Origin: Bugula neritina
Taxonomy: Eukaryota; Bryozoa; Gymnolaemata; Cheilostomatida; Bugulidae
Reading direction: 5' to 3'
Assembly (NCBI GenBank): GCA_964035545.1
Contig: OZ037765.1
Span: forward strand, 25,928,504-25,992,503
DNA: 64,000 nucleotides
The notes beneath the pieces are model-generated. The model was not told the origin of the DNA. It made no database searches and worked only from the letters and a program-made list of their open reading frames with translations. Both the position numbers and the translations under genes were made by a program. Positions 35,619 through 48,479 of this stretch are shown in pieces; position 1 is the stretch's first letter, and each line of letters opens with the position of its first letter.

Positions 35619-35972
35619 ACATTTCCTAATAATATTGGAGGTTTATGAAAAGCTGCAGCATGTTTTGTATTCAGTGCTAAGTTCAAATTGGCACAAATAA
35701 TTTTTTCACTGTCGGTATTTTTTCAATCTTTGCTTCAAAAACATAAGCTTTTATTTTTACACACTGGTTTTCTTGTTTATTTAATACACAAGTAATATTT
35801 GTATTAGAACCTAATGCCTTTAAGTATCTTCGCTCAATATTTGTATTAACTTTTTAATATTATTACATAATATTTTTCAACTGGAGAAAAAAAATATTTT
35901 CTTACATATTTATTATCAGCTGACGCTCCTTTTTTTGGGAAGGTGATTTTATATTATATTTATATTTTTAAA

Positions 35973-35978
35973 AATAAA
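35973..35978 (+). terminator. Poly(A) signal of the PKD1 homologue
   Basis: AATAAA, 355 nt after the stop codon, followed by a T/G-rich stretch suitable for cleavage. Confidence 0.55.
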
Positions 35979-37445
35979 TGTTGTAATCTTGCAGATTTTT
36001 ATGTGTTGCTTAATATATCGCACAGGAACTTTAGGAATAAAGGCAACATATTTTATATGAAGCATTTACTAATAACTGTCATAAAGTTTGAGCATATAAT
36101 ATCACCTCATACAGTTTGGATGCCAAATAGTAAACGCATGACTTGTATATATAACATGCTATTGCTTCAAAGATCAGTATTCAAACTTTGAAACTTATTA
36201 AATGCAGAATTTACTTTTCTGTTTTCGGCATAACTTTTATAGTCAATATTGCGATCTCTAATCCATTCAGTGTGAATGCTTTAGAATATCAGAAAATGCC
36301 TTGCATTTGAAAAAATGTTGCTTCTTCAGTAAATATAATGAATTTACCACTTTTTCCAAGACAGGATAACTCCACTAGGTCTATTTACACTGTAATAATA
36401 TTGTGCTTGGATTTAGTTATACCTTAGCTGAATGAGACAATGCAAAGTTTAAAGAAATACATCCAGCCACAATTACTTTGTTGTGAAAATTAAAGCTTTC
36501 CGTGTTGAGTAACATTATTCCATGGTGTCAACAAAAGCTGCCTCAACTATACAATGTAACTATTTGTAGATATTTTGTAGTTTTTCGAGACTATTTTTAC
36601 CCCATTTAAGTGTTTTTTTTGTTACCTTAAGTATTTTTTTGTAGTTTGTTTCCACTTTTTTTGTCAATATCGGTCAAGATGAAGTCAAAACATTGCAGAA
36701 GGCAAAACAGTTGGAGCAGGTTTTTAGCAGTTATTTACTGCACACGGAGATACCTTAGCACACATATAATTTATAAAGACTTTTCAGTTTTGAATAAAAT
36801 ATACTAGAAATTTCAGGAACAAGTATTTCTAATATAGGCCTAAAGAGCACTTATGTTACAGAGCTAGACTTTTTCTGTTTAGAATATCAGAAAAAAAACT
36901 AAAGGTGTAGGTGGGATAACTTCAAACTCTTGTGAGGTCCATGTGATGTACACTCATAAGTTTTCCTGACTAAACAGCTGGTATCGGCCACTCAATTTGT
37001 GCAAAATATTTGTCATCATTAGATAACTTCCTAATCATAGTAATTAATATTGTGGTTATATCAGGTTTGAATCAAACAAGTATCTAATCTACTCAATGAT
37101 ACCATATTCTTACAGTAGAAGATTATTTTAAGATTCCGGTTTTGAAATTAATTTCATAAATTGCATATATGATTAGACTGAATTAGAATCTATATTTTGC
37201 TACATATTAGTTATTAGCCATTTGTTTTTTTTCTTTTGTAATACACTCAGAAATATTGCAAGGAGATAATTTGCTACCATGACCATATTATTTCAAGCTT
37301 ACCTAAATCTGAGTCATAAAGCTATTAATGGTTAAAACAAACATCTTGCAAATATATTTTTGGTATGCATAATTGCAGCCAAAACAAAGGCTGCACATAG
37401 TAAATGTCATTTTGTTGTTATAAATAATATTTTGCTGTGAGAAAA
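35979..37445. other. Intergenic, nothing recognised
   Basis: AT-rich spacer between the polycystin gene and the orphan exon. Short open frames on both strands have no family signature. Another AATAAA occurs near 36793 as an alternative polycystin 3' end. Confidence 0.5.
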
Positions 37446-37643
37446 ATGAAAGCCTGGTATAGCATTGATGACAACCTGTTTGATCCACAACTTGCTCGAG
37501 TTAGGCATGCGCCTACCACACTGCGTCTGCTGCACAAATGTCGCTATACAGCAGAGCCGTGGAAGGCTATTGGTCATACTGCGAGTATAGCAACTTTATG
37601 CTCTCAACTACCAGTAGTTGTTGCCTCTTTTGGTTTAAAGCAA
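37446..37643 (+). CDS. Unidentified coding-looking exon
   Basis: A 66-codon open stretch from ATG 37446 to a strong donor (CAA/gtgagt). It reads MKAWYSIDDNLFDPQLARVR, then HAPTTLRLLHKCRYTAEPWK, then AIGHTASIATLCSQLPVVVA, then SFGLKQ. Its GC content, codon variety and amphipathic helical character look coding, unlike the AT-rich flanks. I do not recognise the family. If unspliced it ends nine codons later in a stop. It could be the first exon of an unseen gene, an alternative first exon of FHOD (both phase 0 into 41371), or a stranded retrocopy fragment. Confidence 0.45.
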
Positions 37644-37829
37644 GTGAGTTTATTAACAACTTGAAAAAGCTTTGATAAAATTTTGTTTTTGTTTTAAATA
37701 GAATTTGTAAAAACAATGTAAAGTTTTACGCGGGTAAACACTAAATTTTTTTCTAGAAAAATAATATGCTTTTGCCATTTGTTTACATGAAGTTATAAAA
37801 AGACAAATTGAACGCGTGCTCTTTATCCG

Positions 37830-37900
37830 TGCGCTGATTGGTTAAGGCCTATATTAGACGATGGCTATATAGTATATACACAACTCGCAGCATTATCATT
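37830..37900 (+). promoter_or_regulatory. Candidate FHOD promoter
   Basis: A CCAAT-type box in either orientation (gattggtt at 37837, cattggtgg near 37899) flanks a TATA-like ggctatatag at 37863-37872. This would place a start near 37895, 2.3 kb before the FHOD start codon, with a 5' untranslated exon. Based on motifs and position only. Confidence 0.3.
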
Positions 37901-38029
37901 GGTGGTTATTTCAAATAGTGAAAGCCAACGCTTACAGAAAACTTTAATGTGTATAACTAAAAGGCAATTTTTAGGTAAAAATTACCAGTAAAGTCTGTGG
38001 TGACTGGTATTCACTTTCGGTTTGGGTCT

Positions 38030-38640
38030 TACAGTCGTGGTAATAGTGGTGCTCTCTACTTTAACTTTACTTCGTTATCTACTTCTAGTTCTAGTACTAG
38101 TTGTAGTAATCATTAGACTTAGTTGAAGTTAAGTTGAACTTGAAGTACTACTACTGTCTACTACTACCAGCAGTAGTGCAGTAGACGTAGTTGACTACGT
38201 CTACTCACTACTCAGTCATAGTCATACTGATACTGATAATCATAATAATAATGATCATTAAAGTTATAATAAAAATAGTTTATACTTGATGAGTTGAAAT
38301 TAATTATATTTATTATACAATTACTATTACTATTAGAATTACAATATTACTATTAGTATTACTATTAGTATTAATTAATTATTATTTATTATATAAAGAT
38401 CTACAACGAGTTTAATATTGTGTTTTATGAATTGAAAATATTGAAAATAACATTAAAAGATTGTCATAGAAATTACAGTAGGCGATGAACATTTAGTTTC
38501 ACGTAGTGATACTGATAGGGATACTGATTGTGAGTGTGATAGCCATAGTCATAGTGATACTGATAGTAATACTAATAGTATTACTATTAGTAATGCTAAT
38601 ACTCATACTGATGTAGTTGTACCGTAGTCTTGCACTTATA
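38030..38640. repeat. Degenerate self-complementary triplet satellite
   Basis: A long run of imperfect TAG/CTA/GAT triplets and hexamers (agtactactactgtctacta, gtcatagtcatactgatact). It includes perfect inverted repeats, such as ACTAATAGTA and its complement at 38571-38591 with a 1-nt loop. The same composition recurs at 62.1-63.0 kb and at the right end of the window. Confidence 0.75.
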
Positions 38641-40089
38641 TGTACACTTACAGTTACTCATTCTCAGTTACACTTACTGTTCCTGTTAGAAACAATATTA
38701 TTATTATACTATTATACTAACTATTACTTATTCTTATATTTATACTCAATCTTCTAAATACAGTCAATCATAATCATTATGGTTATCATGAATATCATGA
38801 GCATGATATTCATATTGTAGTATTTATATAATTATTATTCATTATTTGAACTTAATGGTACACTTCTAAAAATTAAATATACATGGTTGTAATAATAGTG
38901 CTAGGTTGTAATACTAGTTTAGTAATCTAAATCTAGTGTGGGCTGTGAAGCTATGGCTATATGAAAGATTAAAATAATAAAACTAGTGAGACTATGTATT
39001 ATGGGAATAATGGGTACAGCTTTGAAATTGTGATAGTTGTCGTGGTTAAGTTTAACATGTAATAAGATTGTAATAATTGATACTCAATCTCATACAACAA
39101 AGCTGACTATCTCTTTAAAGTCTTTGCTCTGTAACAACCTCTGGTGAATAGGGTTTTTAGAAAGCAAGGAACTGTGTTTTTCACTATGCTGTCAACATAG
39201 TTTAAGGTCTCTCAATGTAGGTAGCACAGGAGCAATGACTCTGCCGAGATAAATTCTATGCTGTAGAATTGCAACAATAAGACCAAGCTCTACTTTTTTT
39301 ATATTTAAGTTTTTGTAAATCCTGAAATGAAAGATAAACCACAGCAATTTGATTTTTTCCAGCTGTTTCTCTCATGAATTATTTTTGAGTTCCTAATTAA
39401 GGGAATTGATAATAAACTTAGTTGTGCAGTCAGAAGTTGAAGTTATTTGAAGCTTAATTAAGTTTAGTCAAATTCCACGAATGCTAAAATCAAAAAGTTG
39501 TGTAAAGCCCTTGCTTGTAATTGATAAACTGGTTATATGAATATTATTGCTGTTGACGTTCCTATATTTTCAGTATCGCCTTTAATTTGACTTACAACTA
39601 TATCAGTATAATCTGTCTTTGGCTAAACTTCCATTTCAACTGTTGATTTGCCTAACATGTCACTTTATAAAAAGAGTTTTATGCTATATATTTATTAACT
39701 TTTCATTATGATTCAGATAAGCTCTTTTATCTCCTGAAAAACTGTTCTTGAGTATATTTAAAAAAAAACTGTGCTTTAAATTTATGTTGCTAGAACAAGG
39801 CTGCTAAATCCTCACCACTTTAGTCTTCATTCATGTGTTTAAAATTTGACATTTGATGTTGCTTACTAATTTTAAAAAAAATTTCTTTTTTGTGAGTAAT
39901 AGCTGATAACTACATAGATAACTGGTGTTGTACCTTGTTCTTTGACTTCCAGTGGTTATATTGTGGTTATAATCTAACAAAAAGTATTGAAGATGTGTTC
40001 TGAATTTGATATTACTGCTATCATAGTTTTGTAATGTTTATTATAAAATTGGATCAACTAACTCCATGAGTCCATGTGTTCTGTTTTAG
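38641..40089. other. Spacer before FHOD, nothing recognised
   Basis: AT-rich sequence, probably the 5'-untranslated intron of the FHOD gene. I see no exon, repeat family or RNA gene. Confidence 0.45.
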
Positions 40090-40214
40090 GTATGTTTATT
40101 GCAACCATGGAGATACACTGATTGTTATTCTGGTGCTGAGTCTACATTATCTGCAGTCCTATAGGATCTATATCCGAACTAGTCACACAGCCTGCAGACT
40201 AAACCGGCTTCAAA
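40090..40214 (+). other. Probable 5' untranslated part of FHOD exon 1
   Basis: A good acceptor (ctgttttag) ends at 40089, and the sequence then runs unbroken to the FHOD start at 40215. One upstream ATG (40109, about five codons before a stop) forms a tiny upstream ORF. Confidence 0.4.
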
Positions 40215-43200
40215 ATGTCAACATTTGTAGCCAGAGTTCAGTACTTGGATGACACTGATCCATTTGCGAGTACTAACTATCCTGAGCCATCAAGACCGCC
40301 AACCTTCACCTTTTTGACAAACGTTCACCTGGTTAATCAGCTTTCCGGGATTCATAAAATCCTTGAACCACCACATAAGGCAAGTACATAGATTTACTAC
40401 TGAAGGAAGACTTGCCTGTCACTAATGTAGCACCCTAGGAAGTTTCATAGTCTACCGCCTGTAGAGTTAGCATCAACTATACTATGTGTAGTGTAGCTGT
40501 CCTATTCTTTTACATTGAGCATGCCCTTAGTTAATACAGCATTTCAGTAGTAAATTAGGAAACTTGAAGAAATCTGATATAAGCAAAGCATGAACTCCTA
40601 TACACAGTTGAAATTCTTTGGTGTAAAATGAATAGGTATGGAAATGAATATCATTAGGTGAAGTTAATTTGCCAATTAATGGGTTGACTGGTTTATTATT
40701 CTAGTGATTGATTTTGTTGTGCTGTATTCATGTTGTATGCCTCCAACTTACTTAGTATAAACATTCCGTGTCTTAAAAGTAAAAAGTGTGTGCTAGTTAC
40801 TAGGAAGCCAATTCTGATAAAGGTTATTAATTCAAGTTGTCTGTATAGCTTGGTTCTAATCCAACAACACCTCCCAATTACTAATTAATTAATTTTATTA
40901 CTACTGCCTGCTTGTTTCCTTCCCTTTCCAACCTGCTTTACATAATATGTAATGTTCAATTTACATAATATATTACCAGCTCACCACTGGATTAGTTCCA
41001 GACTTCTAGACTCATTTCCTGTCAGCTGCAAGGAGATTATAAACACTTATAATTACTAATGACTGACTTATTTCTGACTATACAATTAGAAATAAGGAAT
41101 ATTTTTATAAGAATAGAGGCTCAGAGCTAATGAATCTTTGTTTGAGGATTATTGCCAAGTATTTAGTGACCGGGAGAGTGAGAGATTAAAATTAGTTGGT
41201 GTAAGGTTCAATAATTAAAATAACCTTTGACCAACCAGTGGGTATTATCAAAGTCTAAAAGTTACAAGATGGTAGCGAATTTTCTAGGCAAATTTTGTCA
41301 AATATCCAGAGTTGAAGAGTTGAAGGTCTTTGTAGGTATTTAGCTAATTGTGTGATGTTTGTTTCTGTAGTTGGAGGACTGCGCTCTGCAGCTCTACAAA
41401 TATAACTCCAATGGACAGGCAGACTATGGGATATATTTAGACTTGGAGTCAACCTTAGATGACCAATGGGAGGAGCTGGAGGGGTTCTCAGAACAGTGCG
41501 TAGTATGCCAGCAGTTGGCACTGTTACTATTTGTAGTTGTAAGCTAGATCTTGTTATATACAAGTTAATGGAAAGGTACCTGTTGAGTGAATCAATGCAG
41601 CATTGTCGCAATGCAGTAGCAAGTGTGAAAGTTATGTACATCTTGCTATGTTAAAGTATAGATTAAGCTTTTCCTCTTTCACTTCCACCTCACGACACAA
41701 TGAATGGGAGTTCGAAGATACTTAAACAATAGGCATGCATCAGGCTTTAATCAAATATGTCTGCCAGTTCATATAACTCAACTAATGTGCTTATTACTTC
41801 TTTCAATTATCTACTAACCAATTAACAAGTTTTTTCTCGCATTTAGATTTAAAGCTGAGATTATTGTCTAAACTCTAAAGGGATGGTAGAAGTAGTGAGG
41901 ATTACAAAATTGTTATTTTGTTGCCTGAATCAGTTAGTAACTAGGATTATGTAGTTACTGTTGGTTGCTGAAGTTTATTCATACAATATATTAGTAGGAA
42001 ACCTCTAGTTGCTGAACCTATAGAGTGTTGACTTATTTTATATTAAAGTTTATATTAATTCACCAGAAAGTAGAAAATTATATATTATTTAGCTTTGACT
42101 ACTGTGCTACTACATCTACTCATTATTCAAAGTACAGAAAGTGAAAATGTTCCATATATATTTATATATCTTGTCCCTTCTGCCAATGACTTTGCAAAAG
42201 TTGCCGGTTTTGAATTGCAGGCGAAAGAACACAGTTATATTGAGGACACAACTTTCAGTCAGAGTGCACGCTGTCATAGGTTTGCTATATTACAGTATAT
42301 TTTATTACTGGGATAAGTGAGGGGATTGTTCTTTAGTTGAAAGGTAATGCTGGGGATTAAAAGTTGCCTTGAAATAATCAAGTAAAGCTAAGTATATGCC
42401 ATTTATACCAATAAATGCTCTGGAGACTGAGAGTTTCTCTAATAGCTCAGTACAAGTCTTTGAAGGCTGCAGTACTCCCCCATACATGTCTATAAGATTC
42501 CTAGGCCACAGGCTCTTCCCACCTGAGGGATTGTTTGGTTATCTACCTGCTGTGTTTATGTAATGCTCTGTAATCAACTATAATAATCTCCCCTGAGAGG
42601 TGCTGAGAAGCAATCCCTGACTTATATGAATGTAATTCAGGGAATAACAATATTCTTATACCTTTGAAATTTATTATCAGCAGCCAAGTAATGGCTTCAC
42701 TCAGCCAGTTTTAGTAATTCATCATTAGCCTTTGCTAATCATCTAATTAGTGTTTCTTGGCTGCTGCTACTAATTATAGCTCACTACTAGTAGTAGCAAA
42801 CTCTGTTATTGGTAGCCCAGATTTCTAAAAGTGTAAAAAAATGCATTAAAAGTAATATCCAGGTTGACTATTATTGCCCTTTGGTTTTAGAGAAATTATT
42901 AAACTCGGAGGGAAGAGAATTGAGAAGAGCTCTGTTTTCACTCAAGCAAATATTTCAGGTTGGTATCAGGGGAGATGATCCTTCTATCTCAGTTTATAGA
43001 CAGTTCCAGTATGTAGTGATGATGCATACTTCTGTTTAGTACTGTTTTGATTGGTTTAGAATGTTCAGGATTATGAGCTTTTAGATGTTAAACATAGAAC
43101 TTGTCTAAATATAGGACTTATTTAAACATAGAACTTTATGCTAGCTAGCCCAAACTGTTGCTGCAAAGAAGCAAACTAAAATTTGATAATAGCAAAATTC

Positions 43201-46200
43201 ACTTTTCACAGCAACATAAGTGGCCCAGGAGAGTAATTATATAGAACTCAATAAGAACAATAGTTTGTGTTGCTGCTTCGAATTATTCATAAAAGTTCTC
43301 AGATGAAACCAAAATGGTAAATTTTGTCATAGCTGCACCATAATTATTATGTTTTAAATTTATTACGTTGTTTATGTTGTTTAAGTTAGTATCACAGAGC
43401 ATTCCAGATATTTCAGTATAGCTTATCAGTACTGGAATAGTTTTACAACAGTGGTTATCTTAGCTGCTGTGTTATTCATAAGAGAAACAATAACAGCTCA
43501 GCAAATAACAATATGTTTGAGTAATTTGAGTCAATAACTTATTCATTTGCTGAATACACCCTTTCATGTTATAGTCATTAGTGTTGTTTAGAAGTCTGAT
43601 TCTATTGTGTACAGAGTTGATCTAATTTCTAATTATGTTTGTTTTGAGCCTGTAACTGGAGCAATGCATATGAAGGCTGACTAACATATGCTGTTGCTGT
43701 ATTGTAGGATGACAAAGACCTGGTACATGAGTTTGTATGTAGTGATGGCCTGGATTGTCTCATCAAAGTTGGCACTGAAGCAGACCAGAACCATCAGAAC
43801 TACATTCTCAGAGGTTCAAATCTTACAGTTGAACAACATTCATAATAGTCTGAGTCTAGGCCTTTACACTCTAACTATAATACCATCATGTGATGGGGGG
43901 GGGGGGGGGTGTTAGCAGGCTTGTCTGTATACTCAGGCTATGCTGATGTGTTAGATTCTTAGACTAGAGTCACGTTTATAGATGCTGTCAGCATTTTAGT
44001 TTCACCAAAATTTCACAGGTAGTATCAGTGTTTGAACAAAAAACTGATAAATTACTGTAATTCAGTGTCAGCTTTAAGTAAAACTGTAAACCCAGTAGAT
44101 ATTCATTAATTAGCAGCAGTGAAGAGAAATTCCGATAGTCTGAAGTTTCATGCCAATTTCAGTTGGCAGTGCTATTTAAATTTTTATGAAAACTTTAATT
44201 CTTTTGCCAAAATTTTTTTCACTAAAAAATAGGCTGTCTCATTTCCGAAAGGCCTGTCTGGAATGTGGACTATAATTGATGACAGTTTTCATTATCAGTA
44301 TTTTCTGCGCTTGCCTAGAACTTATACTTGGAGTCAGTAATTGTGAAAGTTAATAATAAAGTTGCACTTTCGTGAATCATTAGTAGATATCATTCCCTAC
44401 ATGCTGATACAAGTTTATGACGTGCATCCTTACTTCAAGTCTGATGTACAATTCTGACGTGTCAGTTATTTGGTAATAACTGCACCATTCATGGATTTGT
44501 CGTCACTGAACTGCTTACTCATCTCCACATGCCTTGTATTTCCTGAATTATATAGCAATGACATTTTCAGTGAGACAGAATTGGGCACTAGAAATGGGAA
44601 AACATCACATATTATAGTTATGCCTATACATTTTTCAAGCATAGCCCAAGCCCCAATATGTCTGTGTTTTAGCCTTGGGCCAAGTGATGTTATATGTTGA
44701 TGGCATGAACGGAGTAATAGAGCATTGCCAGACGGTGCAATGGCTGTACAACTTGGTTTCATCACGAGTAAGTTGACTTTCTTCCCGTCATTAGATGGAG
44801 TTGTGTGCTTGTAATCTGTGCTGTAGCCACCTTATCAAGTCTTCTTAAATACACACTGGGTAATACTGCATGGAGGTGATATTGAATTAGAAACATAATA
44901 TATCATACTAAACAGATTTGATGCTAGTATGTATACTTACAGCAGATTAATGTTATGCTCCTATTTGCCTTCTACTACTAGTTATTATATTGTTAGTGAT
45001 AAGCAGCTGGTTTCCCCATAGTCATTAACCTCTGGAGTATACTGCATTCATTGCAACTGCATAATAATATACTGCAGTAGCCCCCCTGGGTTACATACAT
45101 AGTTTACTTGCTGAATGGGATATACTCATACGATATACTCGTAACTACTGCACCAGAACCTTGCTCCTGCAGCCACCATGTTGCTGTCCCGCCATCAGCT
45201 AATGAGATACTCATGTTTAAGTTACAGATGGTTGTTAAGGTGTGATGCTAATTTATAACAACAACAAGAAATATGGTGTTATAAAACCTGCAGTTGTATT
45301 CCAGTTTGTGCCAACCAACATGATCAACAAGCAAGGCAGGAAAGCCTTTCCCTTTTTTCTCACATAATTAATGCTGTAAAGTGGCAATCTTGTAACTTTA
45401 TTTCAACTCATCCTTGAATGTGTAGAAAACTGAGCATTTATCAAGTCTCAGTTGGTAGAGAGATTGCCAGGATAGTTGGCCTACACTATAAGCAAGTCAC
45501 TATAAGCAAGTGATCCAACTCTTGACTTTAATGTTTTATGTCTTCATTTTGATAAATGTACTTAATACGTGCTCATTAGAGCGTTTAATGACCTAGGTTA
45601 TTATTCAGATGAGATGTATGCCAACCTAGTGCAAATAGCTCATGCTCTGTATTCTATATAATTAATATACTCAAACCACCACCCTGAGGTACTCCTCTGA
45701 AGTATTGACAATAGTCAGTTAAAAAGCCGGCTATTTGAGAAGCTGAGATCTTGGTATTTTGTCTATTGTAGTACCGGCTGGTGGTCAAGACAGCACTAAA
45801 GCTCTTGTTGGTATTTGTGGAGTACACTGAGAAAAATAGTCATCGGCTGTATGAAGCAGTGCAAGCTGTAGACTATGATAAAGGTATTGTAAAGAGTAGC
45901 AGTGACACTGTTAATAACTATACCCACTATACCCACTGTACCCACTATATCCACTGTACCCACTATATCCACTGTACCCACTATATCCACTGTACCCACT
46001 GTATCCACTGTACCCACTATATCCACTGTACCCACTATATCCACTGTACCCACTGTATCCACTGTACCCACTATATCCACTGTACCCACTATATCCACTG
46101 TACCCACTGTATCCACTGTACCCACTATATCCACTGTACCCACTATATCCACTGTACCCACTGTATCCACTGTACCCACTATATCCACTGTACCCACTAT

Positions 46201-48479
46201 ATCCACTGTACCCACTATATCCACTGTACCCACTATATCCACTGTACCCACTATATCCACTGTACCCACTGTATCCACTGTACCCACTATATCCACTGTA
46301 CCCACTATATCCACTGTACCCACTATATCCACTGTACCCACTATATCCACTGTACCCACTATATCCACTGTACCCACTGTATCCACTGTACCCACTATAT
46401 CCACTGTACCCACTGTATCCACTGTACCCACTGTATCCACTGTACCCACTATATCCACTGTACCCACTATATCCACTGTACCCACTATATCCACTGTACC
46501 CACTGTATCCACTGTATCCACTGTATCCACTGTACCCACTGTATCCACTGTACCCACTATATCCACTGTACCCACTATATCCACTGTATGATGGACATTG
46601 ACTCATGTGTTACTACATTCAGCACTTCATTCTGTTAAAATGTAAAGTGTTTACAGTTATCCGCTGATATGGACACAAGTAGAGTCTTGCCAAAGACTTA
46701 TTTGCATCAAATGATATCCACCTGCACCTATAATAACTACCCTAACATTTGTACTTGAACACTTGAGGGCTTGTAGAGAGTATACCGCACTGGCAATAGG
46801 ATTTTGCAACTCTACTGTATATATGTTGTAAAACTAAATATTTTAGGCTTACTTTATTTGCTTGCCCTTTTAATTATCAATATGATTGTGTAATACTAGG
46901 TTACACGTAGTTAGTCTGTATATCAACTCTGTAAAGCATACTCATACACAAAGCCCTCTGATATCATCTTTCACGTCTTATTATACTCTCCATTAAACTA
47001 CACTTGAAGAATAACAGGCACTATTTACATTGTGTACTAAACCTTGCAATATAACATAGAAGGATTACTTAACATATTAGCCAACTCTGTTCCTTAGCAT
47101 GCTTTTGCTGATTGCAAGAGTTGGCTAGTAAATGTTCTTTTAGCAGAGCTGCTATTGTCTCAGTCTCCATCAACACCAACTAGTTGCTAATTACATATGC
47201 TAATATGTCTTCATCTAATAATTAATCCCTTACTTGCACTCCTGTTATTTCTGTAGAACTATCCTGCAGTTCAAAAACACATTTAATAATGTTTAAAGTG
47301 TAAACTAGTGGCTTCTATTAATTGTTAAATGTGGTTAAATATATTTTGTTTATGTTCCCGCAATTTTACTGCAAATTTGAAGCTTCTAGTGTACCTACCT
47401 TATCATCAAATTACAGCTGCCTCCTGATTACGTGACTATAAGTCCCTTAATATAGCTGGTCACCATTAGTTGGCTAGTTAACCGAAACACTGCTCATAAA
47501 TTTAGGGGTGAAATGCTGGGATTTATGTTCAACTACAAATATTCTTATTCTCGTTAATGTTTGTATTTCATACATGCAGCATTCAGTCCACAGACTATAA
47601 AAGTATTGACTTAGAGAGACATCATATATGTTAGTGCAGCTCAAACTGTAGTATGTATGTGTTTTATGACTTGCAGTTATTTTCATCTCATTTTAGGTGT
47701 AACTCCTTTCAGATCTATAGTTGAAATACTGAATGAGAAAGAAGGGGGCGACTCCGAACTGTGCTTGTTTTCAATGACCCTTATCAATAAGGTTAATATA
47801 AACTCGAGGCTATTCAATACTTTTTCTGCATCAACTTTGTCTCACCAGATATTTGTGGTCAAGTTTGTCAAATCTGTTTTTCATATATTTGGTTCACTTT
47901 ATCTATTTCTCAATTTGCATGTATTTGATGTGAACATTTCTGTTTAAGATTTATCTGGGCATTAGTAAGGTTTCACCAAACTCAATGTTTAGTTGACTAT
48001 TTTTTGGTTTTAATTGTCAATCACTTGCATACTGTGGGGTGAATACTGTGCGAAGCCTCTTACTTCTGGCCAATTCCTTATAGATTTCAAGTCCTAAACA
48101 ACAGGTGTTTAAAGCACCAGTCTTGTTAAACTCCTAAGCTTAGGTTTAAGTGCTGAAAAAAAATTCTTGCTTCTTTTTTTTGGGGAATTTTTGCTGGAAT
48201 TCTGTGCACATTACACAGAACTTGAATTTAAAAGCTCAAATTAACTAGGAGCCCATCATTGCTATTGACTGACTTCTCACAGGTGTTGAGTGGCATCACC
48301 GACCAAGACACATTCTATGACATCACTGACTACCTGGAAGAGCAAGGCATGGAGGCCATTGTCCAGAGACATATCTCTAAGAGTTCAGCTGATCTAGACC
48401 TCGTGTCTCAAATCAACCTCTACGAAGCTGCACTGAAAGCAGAGGATGGAGATGTAGTTGGTGTGTCAACTGACATCAG
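40215..48479 (+). CDS. FHOD: FHOD exons 1-9: GBD and FH3 region
   Basis: Exons 40215-40379, 41371-41495, 42221-42279, 42891-42958, 43708-43813, 44673-44767, 45772-45883, 47697-47791 and 48283-48479. Conserved FHOD blocks: [88 protein letters not shown] and [20 protein letters not shown]. Exon 1 ends AAG/GCAAGT, a GC-AG intron. The small exon 3 is found only by using the CA/GTGCGT donor at the end of exon 2. Confidence 0.92.

Noticed and set aside
45923-46588. CRISPR-like array
   Set aside because: The repeats are contiguous 9/18-bp units with no unique spacers, in an animal gene intron.
45911-46606. Minus-strand open frames coding GYS and DTVGTV repeats, and a third plus-strand frame of STVPTI repeats
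   Set aside because: An 18-bp unit without stops opens several frames automatically. No start context, splice logic or homology supports them as genes.
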